The notes under the pieces were generated by a model. It worked only from the letters and a program-made list of their open reading frames with translations. It was not told the origin of the DNA and made no database searches. A stretch of 63,115 nt of DNA from Treponema sp. Its GTDB lineage: Bacteria > Spirochaetota > Spirochaetia > Treponematales > Treponemataceae. Positions 42,209 through 50,246 of this stretch are shown here, piece by piece. Every line of letters starts with the position of its first letter. Positions within the stretch are counted from its first letter, which is position 1. The DNA lies in NCBI GenBank assembly GCA_017651065.1, contig JAGCDP010000054.1:1-63115 (forward strand). The letters run 5' to 3'. The translations under genes were made by a program, and so were the position numbers.

Positions 42209-42907
42209 TTATTCATATGTTAAATAAAGATATATTTCCTTTTTTTCCATGCCTAATTCATAAACTGCAAAAAATGCCTTTCTCATTTCGCTAACAGCTT
42301 TTTGTATCACATCAGGAGTATTTGTCTTTCCTTTTTTAATGCCAAAATCTATTACCATAGGATATAAATTTAAAAGATACATTTTTGCAAGATTCTCATT
42401 GTTCAAATAATTTTTAGTACCTAATTGGAATACTTCAATTGAATCACGCAAATAATCATTTAGTGTATAAAGTGATTTTATAGTAAACACGACTTTCGAC
42501 GAAGGAAACACTTTTGCAGGATAATCACCATCAACATTTATAGGATAATCCATTTGTTGCCCATTTACTATAAACGTTAATGAATCATTATATTTACTAA
42601 ATTGAATTGAATTCTTAGAATTATTATATATTTCTACCGGAAAACTATTAATGGCACAAACATCAAGCATTGCTGTTGGATCATAATTACCTGTACCATC
42701 CTTGTAATAGTACTGCATATAGTTCAAAGCATCATCATTTGATTTAAATCCATCATAATTCAAACTCCCCTTAGACAAAAGCATTATTTTTATTTCAATT
42801 CCCTCCATTTCTCCTTTCAAATATAAGTGCTTATCATTTTCTTCAGCGAACATAAAAGCACACATCATAACAAATACAATACTCAGAACCCATTTTATTC
42901 TTTTCAT
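42209..42907 (-). CDS. Exported hypothetical protein
   Basis: Unrecognised 232-residue protein with signal peptide ending MFAEE. The mature part has beta-rich stretches (LYLKGEMEGIEIKIMLLSKGSL, SKVVFTIKSLYTLNDY) and a helical C-terminus. The ATG at 42907 is chosen because GGAGG precedes it and the signal peptide begins there. No neighbour suggests a function. Confidence 0.6.
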   Translation of the reverse strand: MKRIKWVLSIVFVMMCAFMFAEENDKHLYLKGEMEGIEIKIMLLSKGSLNYDGFKSNDDALNYMQYYYKDGTGNYDPTAMLDVCAINSFPVEIYNNSKNSIQFSKYNDSLTFIVNGQQMDYPINVDGDYPAKVFPSSKVVFTIKSLYTLNDYLRDSIEVFQLGTKNYLNNENLAKMYLLNLYPMVIDFGIKKGKTNTPDVIQKAVSEMRKAFFAVYELGMEKKEIYLYLTYE

Positions 42908-42966
42908 AACAACCTCCAAATTGTTATTTATTTGCTCTATCAAACTAAATATTTCTTTGATTTTTT

Positions 42967-43737
42967 TTATTTTTCAAAATCTAAATACTTCTTCTCAAAT
43001 TCTTCATAATGCTTTTTCAAATCTGGGATTTCTTTACATTTGGCAACCAATGAATCAATCACAAGAATTTTTACATTCTTCTTTATGTTTTCTTCCTTAA
43101 TCAATTCCTTTGCCTTTTTGACTTTTTCCATTAAATCAGTCCTAAACTTTGAAAGCACAAAAAATACATTCCCCTTTTGTGCATAAAGGATATTCCGCCA
43201 TAACTGGTAATTCTTGTAAAATTCATTTTCTGAAATATCTGAAATAGCTTTCAAATCACTTTTATAAATTTCTGCATATTTCTGTCGATGACTAGGATCA
43301 TCCTTTGCACTACTAAATTTTTGTTCCGTATATTTTACTTCAAAATAATTTCTTGAATCTGGACAACCTAAATAGAAATCAAAATTTGTCCCTTCCTTCT
43401 GATTTTCAACATATTCAAAATCAGAGTTCAAATCCAAAGCTTCAAAATCCGAATCAATTACTTTTAAATTATTAGTTTTAACCAAAGGCCCAAAAAGATT
43501 TAATACCAGTGCCTGGGAAGAATTCAAATGATGAAAACCAAGATGTATTTTTTTTTCCGGCATCATTTCAATTAATTTTTCCTTGAAGCCTTCATCTATT
43601 ATGTTTTCATATTTTTTTTCAACAGGCAGGATATACTTATATGACCTGTGATTTTTCCACCATTCGCCACAATCTGAAATCCCAAGTCGTTGTTCCTTAT
43701 ACTTTCCAAGATATTCTTTAATTTTTTGAAAATTCAA
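42967..43737 (-). CDS. PD-(D/E)XK-type putative restriction endonuclease
   Basis: 256-residue protein with a nuclease core: GTNFDFYLGCPDSRNYFEVKYTEQKF carries the Asp and the E-V-K triad of PD-(D/E)XK enzymes. It resembles the PGN_0703-like putative restriction endonucleases (from memory; needs a profile search). The start is TTG with GGAG upstream. It is transcribed divergently from an XRE regulator across an operator array. No DNA methyltransferase is nearby, so if it cuts DNA it must be restrained by expression control or specificity. Confidence 0.7.
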   Translation of the reverse strand: MNFQKIKEYLGKYKEQRLGISDCGEWWKNHRSYKYILPVEKKYENIIDEGFKEKLIEMMPEKKIHLGFHHLNSSQALVLNLFGPLVKTNNLKVIDSDFEALDLNSDFEYVENQKEGTNFDFYLGCPDSRNYFEVKYTEQKFSSAKDDPSHRQKYAEIYKSDLKAISDISENEFYKNYQLWRNILYAQKGNVFFVLSKFRTDLMEKVKKAKELIKEENIKKNVKILVIDSLVAKCKEIPDLKKHYEEFEKKYLDFEK

Positions 43738-43753
43738 ATCATTCTCCGCTATA

Positions 43754-43846
43754 TGTAATTACACAACATTTAATCATGTAATTACATTTTATTATACTAT
43801 CAATTACATCATCCGTCAAACTGTAATTGAAATACTGTGTTATTGT
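43754..43846. promoter_or_regulatory. Divergent promoters and four TGTAATT operator boxes
   Basis: Boxes: TGTAATTACA at 43754-43763 and 43777-43786, and an inverted pair TCAATTACA (43800-43808) with TGTAATTGA (43822-43830). The nuclease promoter is -35 TTGACG (43814-43819), 17 nt, -10 TATAAT (43791-43796) on the minus strand. The regulator has an extended -10 TGTTATTGT ending 43846, six bases before its ATG. Boxes flank or overlap both promoters. Confidence 0.7.
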
Positions 43847-43852
43847 AAAAAC

Positions 43853-44212
43853 ATGGAAGGAAAAACATTCAAAGATAGGCTTACAGACGAATTAAACTAT
43901 CAGGGGATCTCGAATAAAGAATTTGCAAACAAAGTTGGAATCGGAATTGGCACCCTAGGAATGTACCTTTACCGTGGTTCCATTCCTGCAGCTGATATAG
44001 CAGTAAAAATGGCGCAGGTTCTTAATACAACATCAGAATATCTTATTTTGGGGACTGAGGACAAAGAAACGGTTCATTCCCAAAACACAAAATCCGATTG
44101 GCAAAAGAAAGAAATAAACATAATCGTTGAACGTCTTCCATCTGAACAATTGGGAAACTTCTTAGAAATTGCAAGAGCCTTTAAGAAGACTGTAGATAAT
44201 ATAAAACTATAA
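43853..44212 (+). CDS. XRE-family transcription regulator
   Basis: 119-residue protein with an N-terminal helix-turn-helix of the Cro/CI type (FKDRLTDELNYQGISNKEFANKVGIGIGTLGMYLYRG), a linker, and a C-terminal helical segment that may dimerise. It is divergent from the nuclease gene, with repeated operator-like boxes between. This layout resembles controller genes of restriction systems (inference). Predicted leaderless start. Confidence 0.85.
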   Translation: MEGKTFKDRLTDELNYQGISNKEFANKVGIGIGTLGMYLYRGSIPAADIAVKMAQVLNTTSEYLILGTEDKETVHSQNTKSDWQKKEINIIVERLPSEQLGNFLEIARAFKKTVDNIKL

Positions 44213-44289
44213 ACAAGAAAAGTATCTCTATTCAGAATTTAAATGCTTTTTTCTCAATTTCATGTTATATTATTAGCAGAAGGTATTAT

Positions 44290-44529
44290 ATGTCACCGAC
44301 AGCACAGAAAATTGCAGACCATTATGTAGAATTGCTTTCGACTTTAAACTATGAAATGAAACTCAGTATCATTAATAGTTTGTCTGCTTCATTATTAGAT
44401 GATGTTTCTCGTACTGCTTCTAAAAAGAAGATACGTTCTTTTGGCATGGCAAAGGGGAAATTGCAATATCCAGATAATATTGATTTTTGCAATGAAGAAA
44501 TAGCTGAGATGTTTGGAGTAAATGCATGA
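44290..44529 (+). CDS. Antitoxin of a PIN-domain toxin-antitoxin pair
   Basis: 79-residue protein upstream of, and overlapping by four bases (ATGA), a PIN toxin. The C-terminal tail GMAKGKLQYPDNIDFCNEEIAEMFGV has the pattern of DUF2281-type antitoxin tails that thread into the toxin active site. AGAAGG precedes the ATG. Its N-terminal half is helical with no obvious DNA-binding motif. Confidence 0.75.
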   Translation: MSPTAQKIADHYVELLSTLNYEMKLSIINSLSASLLDDVSRTASKKKIRSFGMAKGKLQYPDNIDFCNEEIAEMFGVNA

Positions 44530-44930
44530 ACATTCTGCTTGATACACACATAGCTTTATGGTATTTAAATGGCGACTCCAGATTAAGTAAGAAAGCAAAA
44601 TCTTATATTGATGATTGGGAAAATACAATTTATTTTAGTATTGCATCTATGTGGGAAATTGAAATAAAACACATCCTGCATCCCGATAAAATGATAAGTA
44701 CTGGTAATGATTTTCTTTTAAACTGCGAAAATGCAAGATTCTCTTTTCTTCCGTTACATCCAGATCATATTAATCTTCTGCACACCCTAAAACGAAACAA
44801 AAAAGCTACCCCTCATAATGATCCGTTTGACAGAATGCTTATCAGTCAGGCAAAATCAGAAAAAATGCTTTTTTTGTCACACGATGGGCTTCTTTCTGAT
44901 TATAACGAAAAATGTGTTGAGATCGTTTAG
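44526..44930 (+). CDS. PIN-domain (VapC-like) toxin
   Basis: 134-residue PIN ribonuclease. Acidic metal-binding residues are in LLDTHIALWYL (Asp), SMWEIEIK (Glu), NDPFDRMLISQA (Asp) and LSHDGLL (Asp). VapC-type toxins cleave tRNA or rRNA until bound by the antitoxin. The pair is bounded on the right by a dispersed palindrome. Confidence 0.88.
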   Translation: MNILLDTHIALWYLNGDSRLSKKAKSYIDDWENTIYFSIASMWEIEIKHILHPDKMISTGNDFLLNCENARFSFLPLHPDHINLLHTLKRNKKATPHNDPFDRMLISQAKSEKMLFLSHDGLLSDYNEKCVEIV

Positions 44931-44932
44931 AA

Positions 44933-44960
44933 AGATTGTCGGGTCAAGCCCGACAATGAC
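44933..44960. repeat. GTCAT...ATCT palindrome between toxin and kinase genes
   Basis: Reverse-orientation copy with core TGTCGGG/CCCGACA. It contributes the last residues (CHCRA) of the convergent kinase gene. Confidence 0.75.
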
Positions 44961-45480
44961 ACAGGGAGTCTATCACCTGCTCATAATCCTGGTCAATCAG
45001 AACAACTTGTTCCCCAGCTTTTGTAAAACCTTCGGTAAAACGGAGGTTTTCTTTTTTAACATAGTCTTTGGAAAGGGCTGCCTCATCAGATTCAAAGCGC
45101 CGTTCTATGTCTGAACCGTGGGCACGGATATCTTCAAAATGTTCGTCAATGTAGCGCTCTGTCAAAGCAAGGCAGATGAATTTAATTTCTGAAATATACT
45201 CTTCTTCAAAATCCTTGCGCCAGTCAAACGGGATATAGCAGCCTTCAACAATAAGATTCTGTTTATTTTCGATTGCAGTTTTTATAAACTCGCGGACAAT
45301 TGGCCAAAGATAATCTGTGAGCTTGTCGTCATCTGCGGGGGTGAGATTTGTCTGGCCGCTACGGATTAACCCCATTTTAAGATGATCAATTGAAAGATAC
45401 GGGAACTTCAGGGCCTCCAGAAGTCTTTGTGACAAAGCTGTTTTTCCTGTGTGAGATGCACCAGTAATAAGATAAATCAT
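44944..45480 (-). CDS. P-loop small-molecule kinase-like protein
   Basis: 178-residue nucleotide-binding protein with Walker A GASHTGKTALSQ and a Walker B-like NLIVEGCYIP. The helical lid (LTERYIDEHFEDIRAHGSDIERRF) fits the AAA_33/zeta-like or 2-phosphoglycerate-kinase-like group. Substrate unknown. The C-terminus is encoded by a dispersed palindrome, so the ancestral end has been replaced. Its start overlaps the membrane protein gene by four bases. Confidence 0.7.
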   Translation of the reverse strand: MIYLITGASHTGKTALSQRLLEALKFPYLSIDHLKMGLIRSGQTNLTPADDDKLTDYLWPIVREFIKTAIENKQNLIVEGCYIPFDWRKDFEEEYISEIKFICLALTERYIDEHFEDIRAHGSDIERRFESDEAALSKDYVKKENLRFTEGFTKAGEQVVLIDQDYEQVIDSLCHCRA

Positions 45481-46133
45481 TTTTCCTCCGTGTTTTTCAT
45501 TTCTTTCACAACTGCAAATACGTCGCGGTGGTTGAGCTTGCGTGGTTCAAAGCGGATTATTGTATAAACAAGCTGCATTACAAGCCCGGCACCAAAGGTT
45601 CCGATAAGTGTACCTATTCCAACCGGTCCGCCAAGTAAAAAACCAAGCAGACACACAACGCCCCACAAAATTACTTCGACAATTCCAATCGGAACTTTTG
45701 GCATGCGTTTGCCCAAGCCCACTAAAAGAGAATCACGCGGTCCACATCCCTGCTGGGATCTCATGTAAATCCACATTCCTATTGCCATAAACACAAAACC
45801 AACAAGCATGATGATTATTCCAAGCCACAGGTTGTGATTTTCCGGCAACGGGTTAAGTGTATTATATGCCTGAACGAAGTTTCCTGTAAGAAGTGAATCT
45901 ATAATTGTTCCAAAGCCGATTTTTTCTTTTAAGAGGATGTCTATGATTAGAATTGTGACTGCCATTATTGTCATTGCCATTCCGTAATTAAGAGGTGTAT
46001 GTTTTGCAATTCCCATGCCAAGACAATCCCACGGAGCAAGACCGATGTTTGCATAAATTGTCAGATGAACTCCAAAGGAAAACACGATGAGTCCCAGGAC
46101 AATTTTAAGCCACTCAAATAAAACCTTTTTCAT
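45477..46133 (-). CDS. YitT/YczE-family integral membrane protein
   Basis: 218-residue protein with five or six membrane helices. Family features are an N-terminal FGVHLTIYANIGLAPWDCLGMGIA, then a repeat-like QQGCGPRDSLLVGLGKRM. Function of this family is unknown; transport is assumed. It sits between thiQ and the kinase gene and may be co-transcribed with thiamine uptake genes. Confidence 0.8.
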   Translation of the reverse strand: MKKVLFEWLKIVLGLIVFSFGVHLTIYANIGLAPWDCLGMGIAKHTPLNYGMAMTIMAVTILIIDILLKEKIGFGTIIDSLLTGNFVQAYNTLNPLPENHNLWLGIIIMLVGFVFMAIGMWIYMRSQQGCGPRDSLLVGLGKRMPKVPIGIVEVILWGVVCLLGFLLGGPVGIGTLIGTFGAGLVMQLVYTIIRFEPRKLNHRDVFAVVKEMKNTEEK

Positions 46134-46136
46134 ATT

Positions 46137-46781
46137 TTATTCCATTCTAACGATTTTATCGGCGACTGTCTGTGCTTCCTGTTCGTCGTGAGTTACCATG
46201 ATTGCAGTAAAGCCTAATTCCTGCTGCCACTGTCTTAGTTGGGAAGCCATGCGGTGACGAAGGTCTGTATCAAGTGCAGAAAATGGTTCGTCCAGAAGAA
46301 CAAGCTTTGGTTCTGTAATAAGTGTTCTTGCAAGAGCAACGCGCTGTTTTTCGCCGCCGCTTAAAGTTTGAGGCATTCGTTTGTCAAAGCCTGCAAGATC
46401 AAAACGTGCAAGATATTCACCAGCCATTTTGCGTGCCTGAGATTTTTTTATACCTTTTGAAATTAGGCCGTATGCAACATTGTCTGCAACTGTAAGATGA
46501 TTAAACAAAGCACCCGACTGAAATACCATGCCTATCTGGCGCTGAGCTGGAGGAAGGGTGTCGATTCGCTGGCCGTCGAGCTGGATCATCAGGCCCTTCG
46601 ACAAGCTCAGGGACCCCGAATCATTCTGCTCAAGGCCTGCAATTATATTAAGAACTGTAGACTTACCGCAACCGCTTGGGCCAAGGAGGCAGGTCAATGT
46701 GCCTTTTTCGCATTCAAGAGAAAACTCTACTGTTTTGGTTTCCCAGGTTTTGTGGATGTTTTGAACTTCGAAAAAACTCAT
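46137..46781 (-). CDS. thiQ: Thiamine ABC transporter ATPase
   Basis: 214-residue ABC ATPase. Walker A GPSGCGKST, Q-loop MVFQSGALF, signature LSGGEKQRVALAR, Walker B LVLLDEPFSALD and H-loop VTHD are intact. Residues about 56-66 (SGSLSLSKGLMIQLDGQRI) contain roughly eight extra residues encoded by a VPEPVEG-type repeat inserted in frame at 46593-46616. It follows thiB and thiP, so thiamine is the likely cargo. AGGAGA precedes the ATG. Confidence 0.9.
   Translation of the reverse strand: MSFFEVQNIHKTWETKTVEFSLECEKGTLTCLLGPSGCGKSTVLNIIAGLEQNDSGSLSLSKGLMIQLDGQRIDTLPPAQRQIGMVFQSGALFNHLTVADNVAYGLISKGIKKSQARKMAGEYLARFDLAGFDKRMPQTLSGGEKQRVALARTLITEPKLVLLDEPFSALDTDLRHRMASQLRQWQQELGFTAIMVTHDEQEAQTVADKIVRME
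46593..46616. repeat. VPEPVEG-type repeat inserted in frame in thiQ
   Basis: Core CCTTCGACAAGCTCAGGGAC. Falls in a beta-hairpin of the ATPase between Walker A and the Q-loop, where extra residues can be tolerated. Confidence 0.85.
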
Positions 46782-46790
46782 AACTTCTCC

Positions 46791-48299
46791 TTATTGCAGA
46801 TTGCCACGTCGCTTCGCTCCTCGCAATGACGTTGGAAACATTGCCATCAATATCATTACAACTGCACAGGCGCAGGCCTGATTGAAGCGGAACGCACCGG
46901 CAAGTCTGTAAGTGTACAACGCAAGCGTAGAAAAGCCTGGTATTGCAAGCACGAGCGGCAAGGTGGCATCACCTATACTTACTGCAAAGCAATAGCAGAA
47001 AGCTGTAAAAATCACCTTGCGGCATGACGGCAGATAAAAGCGCATTGCACAGTCAAGGCGGCCTCGCGACAAAATAAATGCCGCATTCTGTGTATCACTC
47101 GTAAGCTGGTTCATTCCGTTTTGAATCTGCTTATACCCGATTGGCCAGAATAAAAGAGTCTGACACAAAACAAGAACAACAACGTTCCCGCCGCCGAACA
47201 CAAGCGACAAAACCCATCCTGTTACAACAGACGAAATTGCCATTGGCATCACCGGAATAAGCTGGAATAAAACTTTCTGCTGCTTACCCTTCATACGAAT
47301 TACAACAGAATAAACAAACGAAATAAAACAGCACAATGCCGAAGTACATAGTCCAATCAAAAGCGAATTCAAAAACGCCTTCCAGAAAGTTGCAGAGCCG
47401 AACAAGCCCCGGAACAATCCTAAACCAAATACTTCCGCATTGTTCTGCTTAATTGTAAATGACGAAATCAAAACCGCAATGCCAGGGCCAACAAAAAATA
47501 AAAGCGCCAGCACACCAAGTACAACAAATCCCGCAATCTCAACTGCACGTGCACTTCGGGTTTCAAAAGCCTGACCGCCTATACGACTTCTCACGTTACG
47601 GGTAAACGACAACCCCTCTACCCCAATCTGATTTTTTCTGATGACATAACTGTAAGCAAAAACAATTCCCATAGCTGTCACAGTTTCTATTAACGCAATA
47701 ATGGCACCACTTCCAATCTCCAGTGTTGTGCGCACAGAATGATAAAGTTCAACCTCGAGCGTAGAGTTTCCCGGAGGTGAAAAAAGGAGCACAATCATAA
47801 AGCTGAAAAAACAGAACAGAAAAACAGGAATACAAGCCGCAGCAATTGCACCACTCAAACGAGGAAGCGTAATCGTAAAGAAAATCCGTCCCTCACCTGC
47901 ACCCAGAAGGCGTGCTGCATTTTCATTATCACGTGGCAGGCGTTCCCAGGCATCGTTTACAATTCTTGTTACAAGCGGAAAGTTATAAAAGCCCTGAGCC
48001 ACAACTACACCAAGCGTTGTGTACAAAAAAGTAAGCCCGTCAAAATGTCCGCCAGCTGCATTAGCAATTGCCTTGAGCCAGCCGCTTACAATTCCGTTTA
48101 CGCCAAAAAAGCTTACATACCCAAGCGCAATTACAAGCGGAGGCACGCACAAAGGAACAATGCCTGCAGCAAGCAAAAAGCGCCTGCCAAAGAAACGGCG
48201 GTGTGAAGTAAAAAATGCCGTTTCTACACCGATTACAGCAGCAATCAAAGTGGAGAGAACGGCAGTGTATAAGGTATATATATAAATGTGGATTGCCAC
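46791..48299 (-). CDS. thiP: Thiamine ABC transporter permease (fused two-domain)
   Basis: 502-residue inner-membrane permease with about twelve helices, the doubled ThiP/FbpB type. EAA-like cytoplasmic loops are ERLPRDNENAARLLGAGEGRIFFTITLPRL and NAAFILSRGRLDCAMRFYLPSCRK. The only possible start is GTG at 48299, which lies inside a dispersed repeat; the next upstream in-frame codon of interest is a stop. The C-terminus SLRGAKRRGNLQ is encoded by a second copy of the same repeat. Cargo is inferred from thiB and the TPP riboswitch. Confidence 0.9.
   Translation of the reverse strand: MAIHIYIYTLYTAVLSTLIAAVIGVETAFFTSHRRFFGRRFLLAAGIVPLCVPPLVIALGYVSFFGVNGIVSGWLKAIANAAGGHFDGLTFLYTTLGVVVAQGFYNFPLVTRIVNDAWERLPRDNENAARLLGAGEGRIFFTITLPRLSGAIAAACIPVFLFCFFSFMIVLLFSPPGNSTLEVELYHSVRTTLEIGSGAIIALIETVTAMGIVFAYSYVIRKNQIGVEGLSFTRNVRSRIGGQAFETRSARAVEIAGFVVLGVLALLFFVGPGIAVLISSFTIKQNNAEVFGLGLFRGLFGSATFWKAFLNSLLIGLCTSALCCFISFVYSVVIRMKGKQQKVLFQLIPVMPMAISSVVTGWVLSLVFGGGNVVVLVLCQTLLFWPIGYKQIQNGMNQLTSDTQNAAFILSRGRLDCAMRFYLPSCRKVIFTAFCYCFAVSIGDATLPLVLAIPGFSTLALYTYRLAGAFRFNQACACAVVMILMAMFPTSLRGAKRRGNLQ
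46799..46830. repeat. GTCATTGCGAGG-type repeat at thiP 3' end
   Basis: Encodes the last residues of ThiP (SLRGAKRRGN). Same family as 48291-48316, 49452-49493 and 57325-57398. Confidence 0.8.
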
Positions 48300-48316
48300 G
48301 CTTCGCTCGCAATGAC
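48291..48316. repeat. GTCATTGCGAGC-type repeat carrying the thiP start codon
   Basis: Lies between thiB and thiP; its GTGGCAATC end provides the GTG start of thiP. No Shine-Dalgarno is visible upstream. Confidence 0.75.
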
Positions 48317-48318
48317 GG

Positions 48319-49302
48319 TTATTCTATTGTCTTAGGCACCGGAGCAGCGGCTGCATAAGAGGCAGGCAGCTGAACATTTTTGTTTGCAGGGAACATCCAC
48401 TGGGTAAGAGGAATGAGGTTCTGAGCTTCATCACTGATTAAGAAATCCATGAATTTTTTAGCACCTTCAAGGTTTGGAGCACCGTTTACAATGCCGGCAC
48501 CTTCTACCTGCATAACGTGGCCGTCTGTAAAAATCAGAGCCTGGAAACGGTCACCTTCGCCATATTCAACATGGTAAGCAGGACTTGTAGTATAGCTGAA
48601 GCAAATAGGAGCTTCGCCGTCTGTAAACATTCCATAACCAATACTCCAGCCTGGAGCAACTGTCAAAATAGAAGGATAGATTCTCTTAAAGAAGCTTGTT
48701 GCATCATCCTTATAAACAGCACGAACCCATTCTTCATAGCCCACGCCCAAAGTACTTGTTTTAGAATCCATAAGGATAATTTTTTTGCTGTACTCAGGCT
48801 TAGTCAAATCTTCAAGACAAGTTGGAACAGGAAGCCCACTCAATGTATCAAAAATAAATGCAAAGTGGCTGTAATCATAAGGAGTAAGATACCACTTGCC
48901 GGCCTTTACATTAAGCTTGTTGCTCAGTTCGGCCGGAATAAGAGTATCGGCCCCTGCAGGCTTATAGGCAGCAAGAACTCCTGAAGCAACTGCTTTTTCT
49001 GCAGAATAATTATCAAGTCCAACAAGAACGTCGGCAACAGGCTTTTTCTTTTCAAGAATTGCTTTAGAAAGAATCTGGCCGCTGTCTCCAACTTCGGCAT
49101 AGGTAACTTTGATACCTGTCTTTTCTTCAAAGAGACGGGCAATTTCCGGGCCTGCGCCCCATTCACCACTGAAAGAATTGTAGGTATAAACTACAACCTC
49201 GTTAGCTCTTGCAGACTTTTTTTTGGAAGCACTTGTAAGCATTCCAAAAACCAATAATGTTGTGATTGTTAAAAGAAAAATTTTCGCAATAGTTTTGCGC
49301 AT
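48319..49302 (-). CDS. thiB: Thiamine-binding periplasmic lipoprotein/protein ThiB
   Basis: 327-residue solute-binding protein (type 2 periplasmic fold) with an N-terminal membrane/signal segment. Blocks fitting ThiB/TbpA are VVVYTYNSFSGEWGAGPEIARLFEEKTGIKV, VADVLVGLDNYSAEKA, YDYSHFAFIFD and QWMFPANKNV. The ATG at 49302 is chosen because the upstream in-frame region is a TPP riboswitch and AGGA precedes it. The operon thiB-thiP-thiQ imports thiamine; the same set exists in other treponemes. Confidence 0.93.
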   Translation of the reverse strand: MRKTIAKIFLLTITTLLVFGMLTSASKKKSARANEVVVYTYNSFSGEWGAGPEIARLFEEKTGIKVTYAEVGDSGQILSKAILEKKKPVADVLVGLDNYSAEKAVASGVLAAYKPAGADTLIPAELSNKLNVKAGKWYLTPYDYSHFAFIFDTLSGLPVPTCLEDLTKPEYSKKIILMDSKTSTLGVGYEEWVRAVYKDDATSFFKRIYPSILTVAPGWSIGYGMFTDGEAPICFSYTTSPAYHVEYGEGDRFQALIFTDGHVMQVEGAGIVNGAPNLEGAKKFMDFLISDEAQNLIPLTQWMFPANKNVQLPASYAAAAPVPKTIE

Positions 49303-49305
49303 AAG

Positions 49306-49394
49306 ATTTCCTCCGCCGGCATTATCCGGATCAGGTATTAAGGGTATATTCTCAGCCGTATTCTTCAACGAAGACCTTAGGCACCCCTTTTTAG
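49306..49394 (-). promoter_or_regulatory. TPP riboswitch (THI element)
   Basis: Minus-strand RNA contains GGGGTGCC, GGCTGAGAATATACCC, ACCTGATCCGGATAATGCCG and the closing GCGGAGGAA, the conserved core of the thiamine-pyrophosphate riboswitch. The 3' strand includes the thiB Shine-Dalgarno (GGAGGA), so control of translation is likely. A promoter TTTACT-N17-TAAGAT lies just upstream. Confidence 0.95.
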
Positions 49395-49451
49395 ATTTTA
49401 GAGTATCTTACTGAAATGTTGGGGAATAGTAAATAGTTTAAAATAAAAAAC

Positions 49452-49493
49452 GTCATTGCGGGAAGTGGATTGCTTCGCTTCGCTCGCAATGAC
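49452..49493. repeat. GTCATTGCG-type repeat
   Basis: GTCATTGCGGG...CGCAATGAC, with a 19-nt core from GTGGATTGCTTCGCTTCG. Sits between thi promoter and the convergent end of the barrel gene. Confidence 0.75.
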
Positions 49494-49514
49494 GTTGCTT
49501 TGTCTTATGTTATT

Positions 49515-50150
49515 CTAGATAATCTTCCATTCAAGACCAAGACCACCGTAAATGCTCTTGCGGGTAAACTCATAGGATGGATATGTTGCACCAGAGTTAT
49601 AGCCATTTACTTCGATTGGAACATCCTTCTTCTGCCAGTCGGTTACATAGCGGCCAGAAAGAACAAGTCCAAGATGATCTGTAAAGTAGAACTTAAAGTC
49701 TGCACCGGCAATAAGACCTACAGTAAAATCCTGTTTTTTAGCATTTTTAATATCTCCAAGAGAAGCAAGAGGAATTTCAAAGTTAGGACCTACACCAAAA
49801 CCAAGAGTAAACTTCCACAAATCAAGGTTGAGCCACAACATTGGAGAAAGATCAAGAGTATGCATATCATACTGAACTTCTTCCTTTCCTTCTTTTGCAA
49901 ATGTAATAGAAGACTTTACATAGTTTGCCTCTGCCTGAATTCCAAGTCCTCCAAAGAGGGCAAAGTTTCCATAAACACCAAAACCAAAATCATAGGTTTT
50001 ATCCTGCTTTGCCTGAGCCATATTTTCCTTAAAAGTTCCACTATCAAGGTTTCGTCCAAGAATAGCGCGTGCACCAAATTCCAGATCAAGTGCAGATGCG
50101 GCACTTACCATCATAACGGCTGCTACAGCCATAGCAATTATCTTTTTCAT
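49515..50150 (-). CDS. Outer-membrane beta-barrel protein
   Basis: 211-residue barrel candidate. Signal peptide (MKKIIAMAVAAVMMVSAASA), then alternating amphipathic strands (FGFGVYGNFALFGGLGIQAEANYV, FTLGFGVGPNFEIPL, GLVLSGRYVTDW) and a final GGLGLEWKII. Resembles small OmpA/OmpW-sized treponemal barrels. GGAG precedes the ATG. Function unknown. Confidence 0.75.
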   Translation of the reverse strand: MKKIIAMAVAAVMMVSAASALDLEFGARAILGRNLDSGTFKENMAQAKQDKTYDFGFGVYGNFALFGGLGIQAEANYVKSSITFAKEGKEEVQYDMHTLDLSPMLWLNLDLWKFTLGFGVGPNFEIPLASLGDIKNAKKQDFTVGLIAGADFKFYFTDHLGLVLSGRYVTDWQKKDVPIEVNGYNSGATYPSYEFTRKSIYGGLGLEWKII

Positions 50151-50246
50151 AGTTTCATTCTCCTATAAAAGATGTTAGTTTTTTCAGAGCATCACGTGCC
50201 CCGTACTTTATAACACAACTTTTAAACGAATAAATATACTTTTAGG

